DNA from: Notospermus geniculatus
Taxonomy: Eukaryota > Nemertea > Pilidiophora > Heteronemertea > Lineidae
Assembly (NCBI GenBank): GCA_002633025.1
Contig: NMRB01001870.1
Location: 1 to 64,000, forward strand
Length of the DNA stretch: 64,000 bases
Direction of reading: 5' to 3'
The notes beneath the pieces were generated by a model. It was not told the origin of the DNA, did no database searches, and worked only from the letters and a program-made list of their open reading frames with translations. The position numbers were made by a program, and so were the translations under genes. Position 1 is the first letter of the stretch. Each line of letters starts with the position of its first letter. This document shows positions 36,065-46,269 of this stretch, piece by piece.

Positions 36065-36209
36065 CAAGTTCAGGGACCTTATTCACAGAGCTCCCTAAAC
36101 GTTGAGGGTAGCAAAATCCTTTGTCAGGCTGATAGTGAACAATAGGTCTCCCGCGAAGGGGGACAGTAGTTTACGCACTGTTACGGCAGCTTCCTGAATA
36201 AGGTCCCTG
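36065..36209. mobile_element. Inverted-end MITE
   Basis: AGGGACCTTATTCACAG at the left is inverted to CTGAATAAGGTCCCT at the right, about 115 bp apart. It is non-coding. Confidence 0.55.
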
Positions 36210-36455
36210 TTTCCTGAAAAAGCAATCACACCGCCTAATAAACGTTGAACCACGATCCGCAAAATTACTGTCTCCAAGCTGAATACCGACAAAAGGTTTG
36301 CCCTGATTAATCATGAAGGAATTAATCACCTTAATTGCAGAAAGCACCCTGAGAAATGCCATATCGTCTCGGGGCATCGGATGCTGTTACCATAGTAACG
36401 TCCTTGACCCGCGATGTCAATGGCCGAGAATGTTCCCCACTGTGGTGTGTACAAG

Positions 36456-36843
36456 GCCTAGTTGGTGGTCACAAACGATATTCGGTGGTTTCGGCTGGCA
36501 GGTTGCGAGGAAAATATCATGCATGCCATGGGATCGATCGGGCCAAAATCAGTTAATCTCGTGGGCTAACTACATGGGCCGTATGCACCAAACGAAGATT
36601 ATCTTGAACTCAGGTTGAGCCACAACTTTTCAATTGTTCGGGTTTGCCAGGGCATGATGTGACAATGGAAAAGTTGTGGCTCAACCTGAGTTCAAGATAA
36701 TCTTCGTTTGGTGCATACGGCCCATGTAGTTAGCCCACGAGATTAACTGATTTTGGCCCGATCGATCCCATGGCATGCATGATATTTTCCTCGCAACCTG
36801 CCAGCCGAAACCACCGAATATCGTTTGTGACCACCAACTAGGC
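36456..36843. repeat. Perfect 175-bp inverted repeat ending at an N
   Basis: Left arm 36456-36630 and right arm 36669-36843 are exact complements as far as I can read them. They are separated by 38 bp, and the right arm stops at a single N (36844). Perfect arms this long mean either a very recent insertion or an assembly fold-over. Confidence 0.85.
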
Positions 36844-37147
36844 NCTTAGACGCAGGATAGTTAGACGCGTGTGATTATCCTGCGGGTAAACGCCTCTGGT
36901 GAACCACCGTACAGACATCAGACAATAGTTTTCTAGGCCTTTAACCTGTGTAATGCAGAATTTGTACGCTGGTTAGGCCAAAACACCCTTAAACGTGCGA
37001 TGATCACCCTTATTGAATACGGGCCAGAAAGTTTAGATTTTTTTTCGACGGATCAGAGACTCATCACTTTGAAGGGACATGAGGTCGGGGAGGAAGCAGT
37101 GCCAGTGGCGACAGGGAAGTACAAAAACACGTACGTACATGTATATA

Positions 37148-38112
37148 CATGTACAGTCCTTCAAAAAAGTAAATGGACACGGAAAAATCGAATTTTCTCA
37201 AAAACGGCCGCTGATAATTCGATGCGGTTTGCTGCATTTGATAGGACATTTAGTTGTGCATCATGATATCTACAACTTGGAAATTTGCCATTTTATCTAA
37301 TAGTGACTTTGTTGATTTACAAAAGGTCCCAAAATGAACTTTTTTGTTGCTGAAATTTTTCATACTTTTTCTTGATATCTTCCACCTTGTTTTTTTTTAC
37401 TTTGGAATTACTTTGGAGAAACCCCCTGGTGATCTTCACCACTACGCCTACTGAATTCGAACATGCTGGTGTACTGAACCCTGCCACGCATGACGCAATT
37501 TTGAATTCAGCTATTGTGAATAGGCCCAATGACCATGTTGAATAGTCTGCCATTTTAAGCAAGCCCATTGAAATGAGTTGATAACCAATAACCAGGACCC
37601 ATATTCATAAAACTACTTAAGTCTAAGTACGACACTTATCCTTTGTTCAACACAAAAGATAAATATCACACTTAGACTTCAGTACTTTTATGAATACGGG
37701 GCCTGATTCCAGTTGTCTGGGCCATATGGGTGAGGTGAATGGTGTTTGTCGAGGAGGCAACTCAGTAGTAGAAGACCGGGTGCCAAAACCCTTTTGCATA
37801 AATGGGTTAATAATTTGCAGGCCCAAGTGAATTCTCCGGAATTTCTTTGATATTCACTCATAACTCAACAAAAGCTTTCAGTCAATATAAAATTTCCCCC
37901 AAAAAAATGCGGGATAAAGAAGCTGATTTTGGGACCTTTCGTACAGCGAAATTGACTATTAGATAAAGTGGGAAATTTCCAAGTTGTAGATATCATGATG
38001 CACAACTAAATGTGCTATCAAATGCAGCAAACCGCATCGATTTATCACCAACCGTTTTTGCGAAAATTCGATTTTTCTCTGTCCATTTACTTTTTTGAAG
38101 GACTGTACATGC
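37148..38112. mobile_element. Foldback element, copy 2, with nested MITE
   Basis: The left arm 37148-37313 has ACAGTCCTTCAAAAAAGTAA, GATGCGGTTTGCTGCATTTG and TGATATCTACAACTTGGAAA. The right arm 37955-38112 has their complements. It is related to the foldback at 7065-8096. Inside, at 37596-37705, a smaller hairpin (GACCCATATTCATAAAACTA and its complement near the right) resembles the element at 47277-47386. Confidence 0.75.
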
Positions 38113-39208
38113 ATGTGTACACACAGAAATGTTATGGAGCCTCACGGAGACCCTTCTTTCTTGGCTGTGTTTTAGCACAGCAGCCTTGTATTGAAATGGT
38201 AGCTGAAACGAGGCTTTCCATTTTTTCCGGCAATCTGGCATCTTAGCAGTTAAACACAAAAACGTCACGTGGATCATGTCGACGCTCTGATTGGCTGATG
38301 TTGAATAGGCCTAATTGTCACCGATGTTCTTCTTATTTTGACGAACAGTAAGGAACTCAGTGAGGGTGAAGGCTCTACGTTCTGACGTACGTGCATGTAT
38401 ACAGAATTCTCTCATTCCTAGGAATTCCACAGCTGATGTACATGTACAGTACGTACATTACATGAAAGTACATTCGTTAAAACGGGTGCTTCTGGAGCTA
38501 TTGAAATGACACCAGAGTTACCGAAGTGTTTTCGAGAGTGTCCATCACGTCTGATCTGAACCGCATTGTTCATACCATACAGCCTCAAGGGCACAAATCA
38601 AAGGATTGTTGCTTTGCATTCCGTGATAGGCCCCTACATAGTGTTAACAATTTAAGATACGTGCACACTGCAACGTGTCAACAACATCAGAACAACACTC
38701 CTGAGCAACACGATCGTTTGACCTTGTGTAAACACTTGAATGATCAACATATTGAAAACTCTTTCACTGCACACTATGTCACCAAAAAATCTTTGTCCAA
38801 TAAGGAGTTGCTATTCTGAATACATGTACCAGTGTACACACACAAAAAATGTATAATTCTAATGCCCCGCTTTCACTGACGCTACGAATGTCCCGAATCG
38901 TCCCGAATCATAAATTTGCCCGGTTCGTAGATAATTGTCAAACGTTTCTTGCAGTTCTTAAACGATTCTTAGTTGATTCCTAAACATTGTGTCATAAGTA
39001 TTGTTACATTGTATAGGTTCATTGTAAATTACTATAAGAATGAAGAACATGAACTTATACATTTGGATCTTCCAAATAAAGTTAGCAGTCTATAGAACCT
39101 ACCACACTGTATTCACAAAACAATGTCACTTTATCCAAAAGGCACTGTCACTTTTATCCAAAAGGCACTGTCACTATATCCAGAATGTCACTCATTCTCT
39201 GAGTCCTC

Positions 39209-40867
39209 CTACTCAGTGTCATTATCCAACTCGGTCGCTGGTACTGGAGTGGTTCCATGTGAAGATTGTTGTTGAGGAGTTGCACCAATATCCAGACTGG
39301 GTAGGTAGTACGAGAGGTTGAAGGAACGGTGCTCCGGTGGCGCACTCTGTGACCTACGAGGCTGCTGGCTGTCTGCAGGACTGGTGGCATCAGGGTCGTG
39401 AACGTGAGGGAATCATTGTGCTGAGAGGATCCTGCCTGCCGAGGGGCGGCCTGGGTCCTAGCCTGCTCCTGCTGACTTGGTGATTGACTCCAGCCTGGAT
39501 ACTGCTGATCCATCCAGGCTGGATCTTGGGACTGCCAAACACTAGCAGGAGGACCCAAAGGCTTTGGCGGCCACTGAGACGGATTCGGCTGCCACTGGCA
39601 TTGCTGTGGGTCGGTCTGCTGCCAGTGACGAGAAGGAGGCATGGACAGGGTGGCTGAGGGGCGTGGTCTCGGTCGACTGGCTGGTGGAGCTGGTGCTGGC
39701 ACTGCTGCCTGATGGGATTGCTCCATGTCATCCGCCTCACTTTCCGCGTTGGAGAGCAGCTGGAACATCTTGTTCTTGAGTTCTCTGTAGATGGGCATGG
39801 GCAGATGCTGAAAGTGACCCAAGTACTCTCCAAATTTGAGGCGGTCTGGAAAGGGCATATCCGGAACAGGGGGAGGGGGTCTGGAGGATGTGAAGTAGGT
39901 TATCCTGCCTCTGCTTGGAGCTGGCCATCTTCGCGACAAAGTCTTCTTGTTGCTCCATGGCTGGCCCTCTCCCCTTTCCTTTGCCACCTCTGGAGGTGCT
40001 GGCCGTGGTGATGGTGGAACTTGGGATGGTGGTGAGAGGTGGCGTGCTCACAGTCGGTTCCTGCTGGTCCACGTCCTGGTCCTTGTCCTCGGGATCTCCA
40101 AGGTCCGACAGAGTTATAGCAGCCTTGAGGATCTGCATGTTCCTCTTCGTGACCTGGCCGATGTGCGGAAGCAGGAACTGGAAACGGTTCCAGATCCACG
40201 GCTGCCTTTCAGTGAACTTCTTGCTTGCCTGGCCACTCTTGGTCCGCCTCAGCTGCCGATCTGTGTCCTGATGCTTTCGAAGAAGGTGGTCAGGGCCTTG
40301 ACCTCCTTGCCCATCTTCTTGGCCAGGCCCTCCCACGCCGTGTTCTTCTTGTCGGCAGAACTGTGGTCCGTTCGCCTCTTATTGTAGATGAAGTCGTGTT
40401 GTTCTAGAAAGAGGGCCACCTAGAATACAAAATTAAAACCTTGCACACCATACAAAATAATTGCAAAATTACGAAATATGAGAGTAATTATTATAAAGGA
40501 ATATCACATATAAATATTAGCAGTTACCTTCTCTTTTTGTTCGTCATAGGTTTGAAAGGATCCTCGCCTTCTTTGTCTTGGACCCTTGGGATCCGGGGAT
40601 GGCGTAGCCTCCCCGTGGGCAGTGTCGTCGGTTCCCTCCAGGACCTCCGGCGGCTGGTCTTTCCCCTCTTGCGGGCGCTCTTCCTCTGTCGGGGGAAGAT
40701 CTTGGTCGGCCCCATCTACTGGAGGGATGTCTTCTGGTGGAGGTGTTGGTCCCCTTGGGCTGTCCTCTCCCTCCGCTCGTCCGCGCTTGGTGCCTTTGCC
40801 GCGTCACTTGCCCTTCCTGCAAGCTCAAGCTTTTCGTGGCATCGTACAGTTCTTGATACATGTACAT
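39209..40867 (-). pseudogene. MADF-BESS protein gene, frameshifted
   Basis: Minus strand. Exon 1 runs from ATG 40867 (MYMYQELYDATK) to donor AAG|GTAACT (40528/40527). A 107-bp intron ends TATTCTAG (40420). Exon 2 starts at 40419 and ends at TAG 39209-39211. The last residues of exon 1 join exon 2 in phase 0 as EQKEK|VALFLEQHDFIYN, the start of a MADF domain. It continues TAWEGLAKKMG and FFESIRTQIG, then after a frameshift TKSGQASKKFTERQPWIWNR. MADF is a Myb/SANT-like DNA-binding domain. A BESS-type motif (LGHFQHLPMPIYRELKNKMF) follows at about 39760-39840, then a Pro/Gln-rich tail. At least four frame changes are needed: two in exon 1 (about 40804-40860), one near 40258, one near the C-run at about 39875, and another near 39380. 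It is therefore a pseudogene unless the assembly is poor here. Confidence 0.75.
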
Positions 40868-40941
40868 GTAGTTCTTGAAATTTGTTGAGATGTGTACTGT
40901 TGCACTCCGGGAACTGTTATGACCTGATCAGTTCGGCGTCG

Positions 40942-40950
40942 CTTTTTATA
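40942..40950 (-). promoter_or_regulatory. TATA box of the MADF-BESS gene
   Basis: On the minus strand TATAAAAAG lies about 75 bp upstream of the ATG at 40867, at a normal distance for a core promoter. It has no experimental support. Confidence 0.45.
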
Positions 40951-41304
40951 GCTACGAAAATCATACCTGATTCGTGGCCGATGCGTGACCGATTTGTACT
41001 TAATTCGCACTACATTCGGGACATTCTTGCCTGTTTCGGGATGTTTTCGGCGTGGGTCCACGAATTTGCCGCAGACACGAATGGCCAAGAATAGCCCAGA
41101 ATGCAAAAGAATCGATCACGAAGCTGTAACGGACGATTCGTAACTGAGTCGTACCTTATTCGTGCAATTCTTACATGATTCTTTGAATTCGTACTTGTTT
41201 CTTAACCCATTCTTGAGATTCGGCATACATGTAGTTTTCAACCCGATTAGCCACGAATTTCGACAATTTCAGATTCGGGGCGATTCGGGAGATACGTAGC
41301 GTTA

Positions 41305-41432
41305 AGAGTTTTCGCAAAGCCCCCGAAACGCCAACGCGAACGTCTATCCTTTTGTTCAGTGCTCTCTTCGTGGTATCGAACAATGGATTTGGCGTTCGCG
41401 TTTGGCGTTTCGGGGACTTGGCGAAAACTCCC
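41305..41432. mobile_element. GAGTTTTCGCAAAGC MITE inserted in the Harbinger terminal repeat
   Basis: GAGTTTTCGCAAAGCCCCCG to GGCGAAAACTCCC forms a hairpin related to 9567-9850. It splits the right terminal repeat of the 38863-41448 element between GTAGCGTTA and TAGTGAAAGC. A TA or TTA/CTA flank on both sides fits a 2-3 bp target duplication. Confidence 0.8.
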
Positions 41433-41539
41433 TAGTGAAAGCGGAGCATAAGACTGATAGCTTCGCCTTCGCCCATCATTTTCGGTACTCACACGTTTAT
41501 CTTTGTCCGCCTTGACGAACGTAGCTGTGAATCACAATT

Positions 41540-41661
41540 ATAGTTTTCGCAATCGCGAAGATAGACCTACACCTACATTTGGTTAGGATTTCTATTGTCT
41601 GGGTATACCCGAATAAATGAACGTATTCGTTGGCCTAACTGGGCGGTTGCAAAAATTCCCT
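41540..41661. mobile_element. Hairpin MITE related to 43421-43602 and 19266-19386
   Basis: TAGTTTTCGCAATCGC opens, and GGCGGTTGCAAAAATTCCC closes it. The internal strings TTCTATTGTCTGGGTATACC and TTGGCCTAACTGGGCGG are shared with the other two family members. Confidence 0.65.
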
Positions 41662-42831
41662 GATGATAAATCATTGCGTATGACGATCGATATCGCTCAC
41701 TGAATATGATGTAAACAATAGTCGAAAAATCTTAATAGATTTTTTCTTTTTCTGATGATACTACTGATATTGAGTGAATCACTTAGCTCTGTATACTTAC
41801 AAAATTGTTACAGGCTGTGAAGCAGATTTGAACTGAATTTCAATGGATGTGGACGACACTACAGCCAGCAGCACACCAGGCGATATGGCAAGCGATCTAC
41901 TCTACACCGATCTTCTCGTAAGCCACCACAGACTCGGCAATATCGCTATTGGTGTATTGTACTAGCATGGTACCCGGTACCCGTGGCGAGCACATTCACA
42001 GGATGCATGTGGCCAGAGGATGGCATTTTGCTGGACGTCTCTGTGTGGGAGGAAAATGTTTAACGTCCCGACCTGAAATTTCGCCAGCGGAATGACGTCG
42101 AAATTTTTACGTTAATCACCCAGAGGGGGCCTAAAATTTCGCCAGTTTGCGAATTATCTGAGTTTTCTTCTAAATATGATGGTTATTCTTTTGAATAACG
42201 CGATACGATTGCAGTATCACCTGTATCGGAGGCACTGTATAAAACTAAATTAAATTGATTGACACATAACCCGAGTATCAGCCGTCGCAAGTTGGCACCC
42301 GTGCCAAAGGCAAAAATCAAGCGCCGGACAATAATCTAGGCCTATGGTTTCAGCTCAGTCTTTTCTTAGAGTTTCAGATTGTAAAGTTCCACTTGAAAAA
42401 GACCCCGGTTGGGATCGAAAATTCGTGAATTCTGGAGATTGACTTCTTGCTTATTATCTTCCTGTGAAAATGGTGCCATTTCGATCAGAAACCACGGAGG
42501 AGTTCGTGTTCGAAGTTAAAGCGCCACCGTTAATTATAATATAGATTGTTTGATATTTGTCGATCATCGCTGGCGAGAAGATTCCACGCATCGCTGTCCA
42601 ACGCAAACTTGACAGGCATCACACTTTTCGATCAGATCACTTGCGATATCGCCTGGTGTTCTGCTCGCTTAAGTAGTGGTCTTATGGCGCTGATATCAAC
42701 AGAACTACATTCTGCAGCAGACAAAATATTTTGACCATTATGAGACTCGAATCTAGCTCCGTACAATTACTAAATTCTTATGCATCTGGACCTTGTTCGC
42801 AACAATATATATTTGTTTTTTGTGAACCACA
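41662..42831. other. Upstream region of copy 2
   Basis: It includes the half-palindrome repeat at 42349-42461, matching 8269-8387. GAAAATGGTGCCATTTCGAT followed by CAGAAACCACGG at 42473-42504 is an inverted match to about 34130-34160 in the intron of copy 1. No gene or clear promoter recognised. Confidence 0.5.
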
Positions 42832-43068
42832 ATGATCCCACTTATTTTCATGTTAACCGTGTACAATTCTGGATGTTTTGATTATGCACATGTGGCTGAT
42901 AAAGTCAAGTCATCCCTCGAGTGCAGTCTACTTTGCGTGAACATTGATAATTGTAGACTCTTTTCGTATCGACCGTACGTTTTTAAAAGTAACTGCCGTA
43001 TTGCAAGTCATATGGGAAATTGCAACAAGTCGAGAACCAGAGTTTGGGCCGCACTATGGTCAAAGAAG
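42832..43068 (+). CDS. PAN/Apple-like gene copy 2, exon A
   Basis: Encodes 79 residues from ATG 42832, with TGA in frame at 42823-42825. A hydrophobic start (MIPLIFMLTVYNSGC) leads into a six-cysteine PAN/Apple-like module (SSLECSLLCVNIDNCRLFSY, SNCRIA and NC). It ends WSKK at donor AAG|GTTAAT, the same phase-0 position as its paralogues, although the donor has T where the others have G at position +3. It would join exon B at 44512. Because exon B of this copy is frameshifted, the exon may now belong to a pseudogene. The intron contains a MITE with a 35-bp palindrome and the 23-nt block shared with copies 3 and 4 at about 43106-43128. Confidence 0.68.
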
Positions 43069-43420
43069 GTTAATCGTGTTTCAAACATACAAAACAATGC
43101 CATCGTGGTTTCAGAGGTTTCTGCTCGATCATACATGTAGTTGCTGGAAGAATCCTCGCGGTCTGATGTTCCTGTGAACGAAATTTGCCGGGGTTCTCTC
43201 TTTGTGAACTTGATAATCAAAAAAGGTGTCGTGCTCCTGTTCGGATAGTTGTGATCTCGCCTGATGAAAAATCTTCGAATACACCATTTTCCTAACCGGA
43301 TTCCGAGAATGACAACGCCGTGAGGTCGTTCTTCTAATCTCAAAATTTTTTCTCGTGGTGAACCCCAGGAGCACGCGGACGGATAATGCTCAGCTGGCAC
43401 AGTTATTTTGGTCGGAACAA

Positions 43421-43602
43421 TAGAAAGTTTTCGTAATCGCCCAGATACATGTACACCTACCACTACATTTTTGATTAGATTTTCTATTGTATGTGTATAC
43501 TCGAACAATAGATAGGCCTAAACGTAGTCGTTGGGCTAACCTTGGAGGAATTATACTGTCAGTATAATTCCTCCAATGGCTAACCGATGGTTGCGAAAAC
43601 TA
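43421..43602. mobile_element. Hairpin MITE in the intron of copy 2, with nested palindrome
   Basis: GAAAGTTTTCGTAATCGCCC opens and GGTTGCGAAAACTA closes. Internal TTCTATTGTATGTGTATACT and AACAATAGATAGGCCTAAAC match the family at 41540-41661. A 35-bp palindrome (43542-43576) flanked by GGCTAACC on both sides interrupts it. Confidence 0.7.
43542..43576. repeat. 35-bp perfect palindrome flanked by 8-bp direct repeats
   Basis: TTGGAGGAATTATAC, a 5-base loop TGTCA and the exact complement. GGCTAACC lies immediately before (43534-43541) and one base after (43578-43585), which looks like an 8-bp target-site duplication. Confidence 0.75.
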
Positions 43603-44511
43603 CATTGTATATCAAATGGTTCATGGACCATGTGCTCACCAGGGTGAATGTACCAGATGAACGAACAAGTCAGTATGTTCCACGGAAACCTCATACCAGG
43701 TTAGAACTATTTTGCGGTATTGTTCATCAGATATGCGCAAAGGTACATTTTCAAGATGTACGACTGGCAGCCATATTTGAAGTGCAATAGAGCTAAAATT
43801 TGGCAAACATATAGAAGTTATATTCTTCCAAGTTACAAAATGCCTTTTTCTTCCCCATGTTTGAGGCAAAACGTGCCGAAAAATGCTGATCACATAGAAG
43901 GGACCTAGGTGCATAATCACACCAAGTTAGAATACTTTAGTTCATATACATAAAAGTAGCCACGAAACGTGCCTCCAAATGGCAATATTTTGAATTTTGA
44001 CCTCTTTGACATTAAATAGTAGGTCAAATCATAACCCCGTTAGATATGTCATGTATACTTATTTGATGTACCTATGATAAGAATTTGGAGATGATCCAGT
44101 CAGTAGTTCAGGAGTTATTGCACTTTTTGTGTTTTCGGATATGGCCACCTAGTGGCCAAGCGAAGAATCGAATCGGACCGAAACTTGGTATCATTAGGTC
44201 ACCTGACCTAGGAGTATACATGTCAACATGTGAAGTTACAGGCCCATAGGGTGTGTTTTTGGGGGTCTGAAAAATTGCATTGTCTTAGTTCATTAGGTCA
44301 GGGTCAGTCTGTTGCTTTTGTTTCTTCATATTTTCCAATGATATGGTCAACCGTAATAACCTTGCAAGTTTCAGGAAAATCGGTTAAGTAGTTTCCAAAA
44401 TTGGCATATTTTGACAGACCCTGTCTTAAGTTTGCAGCCCCTTTCGTATCTGTTTTTCTTTTACATTAATTCTTACAATCGAATTAAAAATCTGCCATAT
44501 CGACCGGACAG
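43603..44511. other. Intron 1 remainder of copy 2, dispersed-repeat-like
   Basis: Contains phrases such as TTTCAGGAAAATCGGTTAAG and repeated GGTCA-rich stretches, which read like an old dispersed repeat. I cannot define its ends. The acceptor of exon B (CGGACAG|AAC) closes it at 44511. Confidence 0.5.
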
Positions 44512-45571
44512 AACATTGATATAGTGGGGGAGTTTCCTAAGTCGTTTTCTACTATATACTACCATCAGAAATGTCGAGCTGTCACTATGCTGTCGGATAT
44601 TTCAGCCGGCCTGTCTTCACCACGAAATGTTTATGTATACTTTTTCGACAAGTGGAGCCTTAAATTCAAGCTTACGGAACACTTTCGTATACCTAGTGCT
44701 ATTTATATCACTGGTGAAATAGGAAATGACGTCATTGGCCTTGGAAACGAACTGGGGAAATTTCAACTCGCACCAAACTGGAACAAGAAAAACAAAGCAT
44801 TTGTATTCGATCTACATGGCTATTCTATACGAGAATTACTCATTTCGTACTCAGATATCAAAAGGAGATTAAGGAATCGCGGAGGGAAGTTGAAGACTTT
44901 TAGGTTGACCACTTGCAGCGACAACGCCTTTGTCGAAGTTTTGTATTTCAAGAAGAACGGAGAAGGAGTGCTGATTTCCGATTTACACTGGTTCAGGATA
45001 AAAAAATAGAGGGTTTGTTTTTATGCTAGAGTATGTAAAAGATTTAAGTTATACACGCGTTTATAGAAAAAACGAATTTGGTTATTACAATAATATGATC
45101 TTCATGTTTGACATTCAATGTAATTTGAAAACGAATCTATATACATTTGAATTCCAACCTTTTACAATGACTCTGAGAGAAAAACGAAAAATGTATGACG
45201 TAGCGAATGTAACGGTCTTCAAAAACATTAGGTGCGGAAAAGAAAGCACCCAGGCAGTATTTCTTTCCAGCGATGTAGTAGTATTGATTGAGTATGATTC
45301 TAGTGCGCTGTTATCAGACATAAGTGGTGTCATTTCCGCCCATTACAACGTTTTCAAGATAAATTCCTGGCGTGGCGATTGGAAGTTGAAAAAGCATAAA
45401 CGATGGTCGGAAAGTACGCTTACACTTCTCTTACATTCTTCTAATTACCATGTCGTCTTTGCCACTGATCATGGAGAGCTGATTTATTGGCCCAGGAGGA
45501 TAGAAAACTATAATCGTCCTAAAGCTAGGGTCGTCCGATACTCGTATAATGTAATGAATGGCATGGCATGA
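44512..45571 (+). pseudogene. PAN/Apple-like gene copy 2, exon B, single-base frameshift
   Basis: From acceptor GGACAG|AAC it reads NIDIVGEFPKSFSTIYYHQK and stays open to WFRIKK, where TAG (45007-45009) ends it. At this point copies 3 and 4 read ATAAAAGACAGAGGG, while copy 2 reads ATAAAAAAATAGAGGG, one base longer. The extra base lies in an A7 run (45000-45006). Beyond it the homologous frame resumes from about MLEYVKDLSY to TGA at 45569-45571 with no further break. The length, 353 codons plus one base, confirms a single insertion. It is therefore either a young pseudogene or a homopolymer error. Landmarks TTCSDNAFVEV, DIQCNLKTNLYTFEFQPF, NVTVF and HGELIYWPRR are present. Confidence 0.8.
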
Positions 45572-45595
45572 ATATACTTTTTTTGTACTTTTTTA

Positions 45596-46031
45596 GCTCA
45601 CCTCTGTGAGGTGAGCTTCTCTCATGGTGTGTCGTCCGTCGTCGTCGTCGTCGTCGTCGTTAACAGGGGTGGCACGTTTCTAAACCGCTTGGGTTACAAA
45701 CTTGAAATTTGGTGTACAGGTACCCTATGGTAAAAACTATCTCTGGACCGAAACTTAGCGCCGCTGCTTGTACACTCTGGCCTGTAGGGGGCGCTTTGTG
45801 AAAACCTTCTTTTGTCCGTATCTCCTGAACGCTGTTAGCTAGAACCACGAAACTTTTGTGGTGGGTTCCTCTGATGAGACTACATCACATAAATCCCGGC
45901 TTTTTGATTTGACCTACTTTTCAAGGTCACAGAGGTCAAAGTTCAAAATTCACTGTTTGGTGGCACATTTCATTGCTATTTGACATAGAGTGTTGTGATT
46001 TGGTGTGAAGATATATCTAGGCACCCTGCAC
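45596..46031 (+). repeat. Dispersed repeat with AGCTCACC hairpin and (CGT)n
   Basis: The hairpin AGCTCACCTCTGTGAGGTGAGCT is followed by TCGTCCGTCGTCGTCGTCGT-type trinucleotides (about 45627-45660). Then comes GGTTACAAACTTGAAATTTG and similar filler up to the gap. It resembles a dispersed repeat I know from other marine invertebrate genomes, but I have not compared it. Confidence 0.55.
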
Positions 46032-46269
46032 NNNNNNNNNNNNNNNNNNNNNNNNNNNNNNNNNNNNNNNNNNNNNNNNNNNNNNNNNNNNNNNNNNNNN
46101 NNNNNNNNNNNNNNNNNNNNNNNNNNNNNNNNNNNNNNNNNNNNNNNNNNNNNNNNNNNNNNNNNNNNNNNNNNNNNNNNNNNNNNNNNNNNNNNNNNNN
46201 NNNNNNNNNNNNNNNNNNNNNNNNNNNNNNNNNNNNNNNNNNNNNNNNNNNNNNNNNNNNNNNNNNNNN
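46032..46269. other. Assembly gap (238 N)
   Basis: A run of N. The next base starts an inverted-repeat arm, so the gap truncates a foldback element. Confidence 0.95.

Larger units (their letters stand above)
38863..41448 (-). mobile_element. PIF/Harbinger-like element carrying a MADF-BESS gene
   Basis: The left end TGCCCCGCTTTCACTGACGC continues through TACGAATGTCCCGAATCG. The right end is its inverted complement, GATTCGGGAGATACGTAGCG, then a MITE insertion (41305-41432), then GTGAAAGCGGAGCA. TAA flanks both ends (38860-38862 and 41449-41451), the 3-bp TWA target duplication of PIF/Harbinger elements. Its only recognisable gene is the minus-strand MADF-BESS pseudogene. Harbinger elements characteristically pair a DDE nuclease with a Myb/MADF-like protein. 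The nuclease is missing, so the element is a deleted derivative or one that never carried it. Confidence 0.72.

Noticed and set aside
39390-40271. Plus-strand and third-frame open frames over the MADF-BESS gene
   Set aside because: They are shadows caused by the GC-rich, Pro/Gln-rich coding sequence on the minus strand.
43008-43508. 166-codon minus-strand open frame
   Set aside because: It is antisense to exon A of copy 2 and runs into a MITE. No domain.
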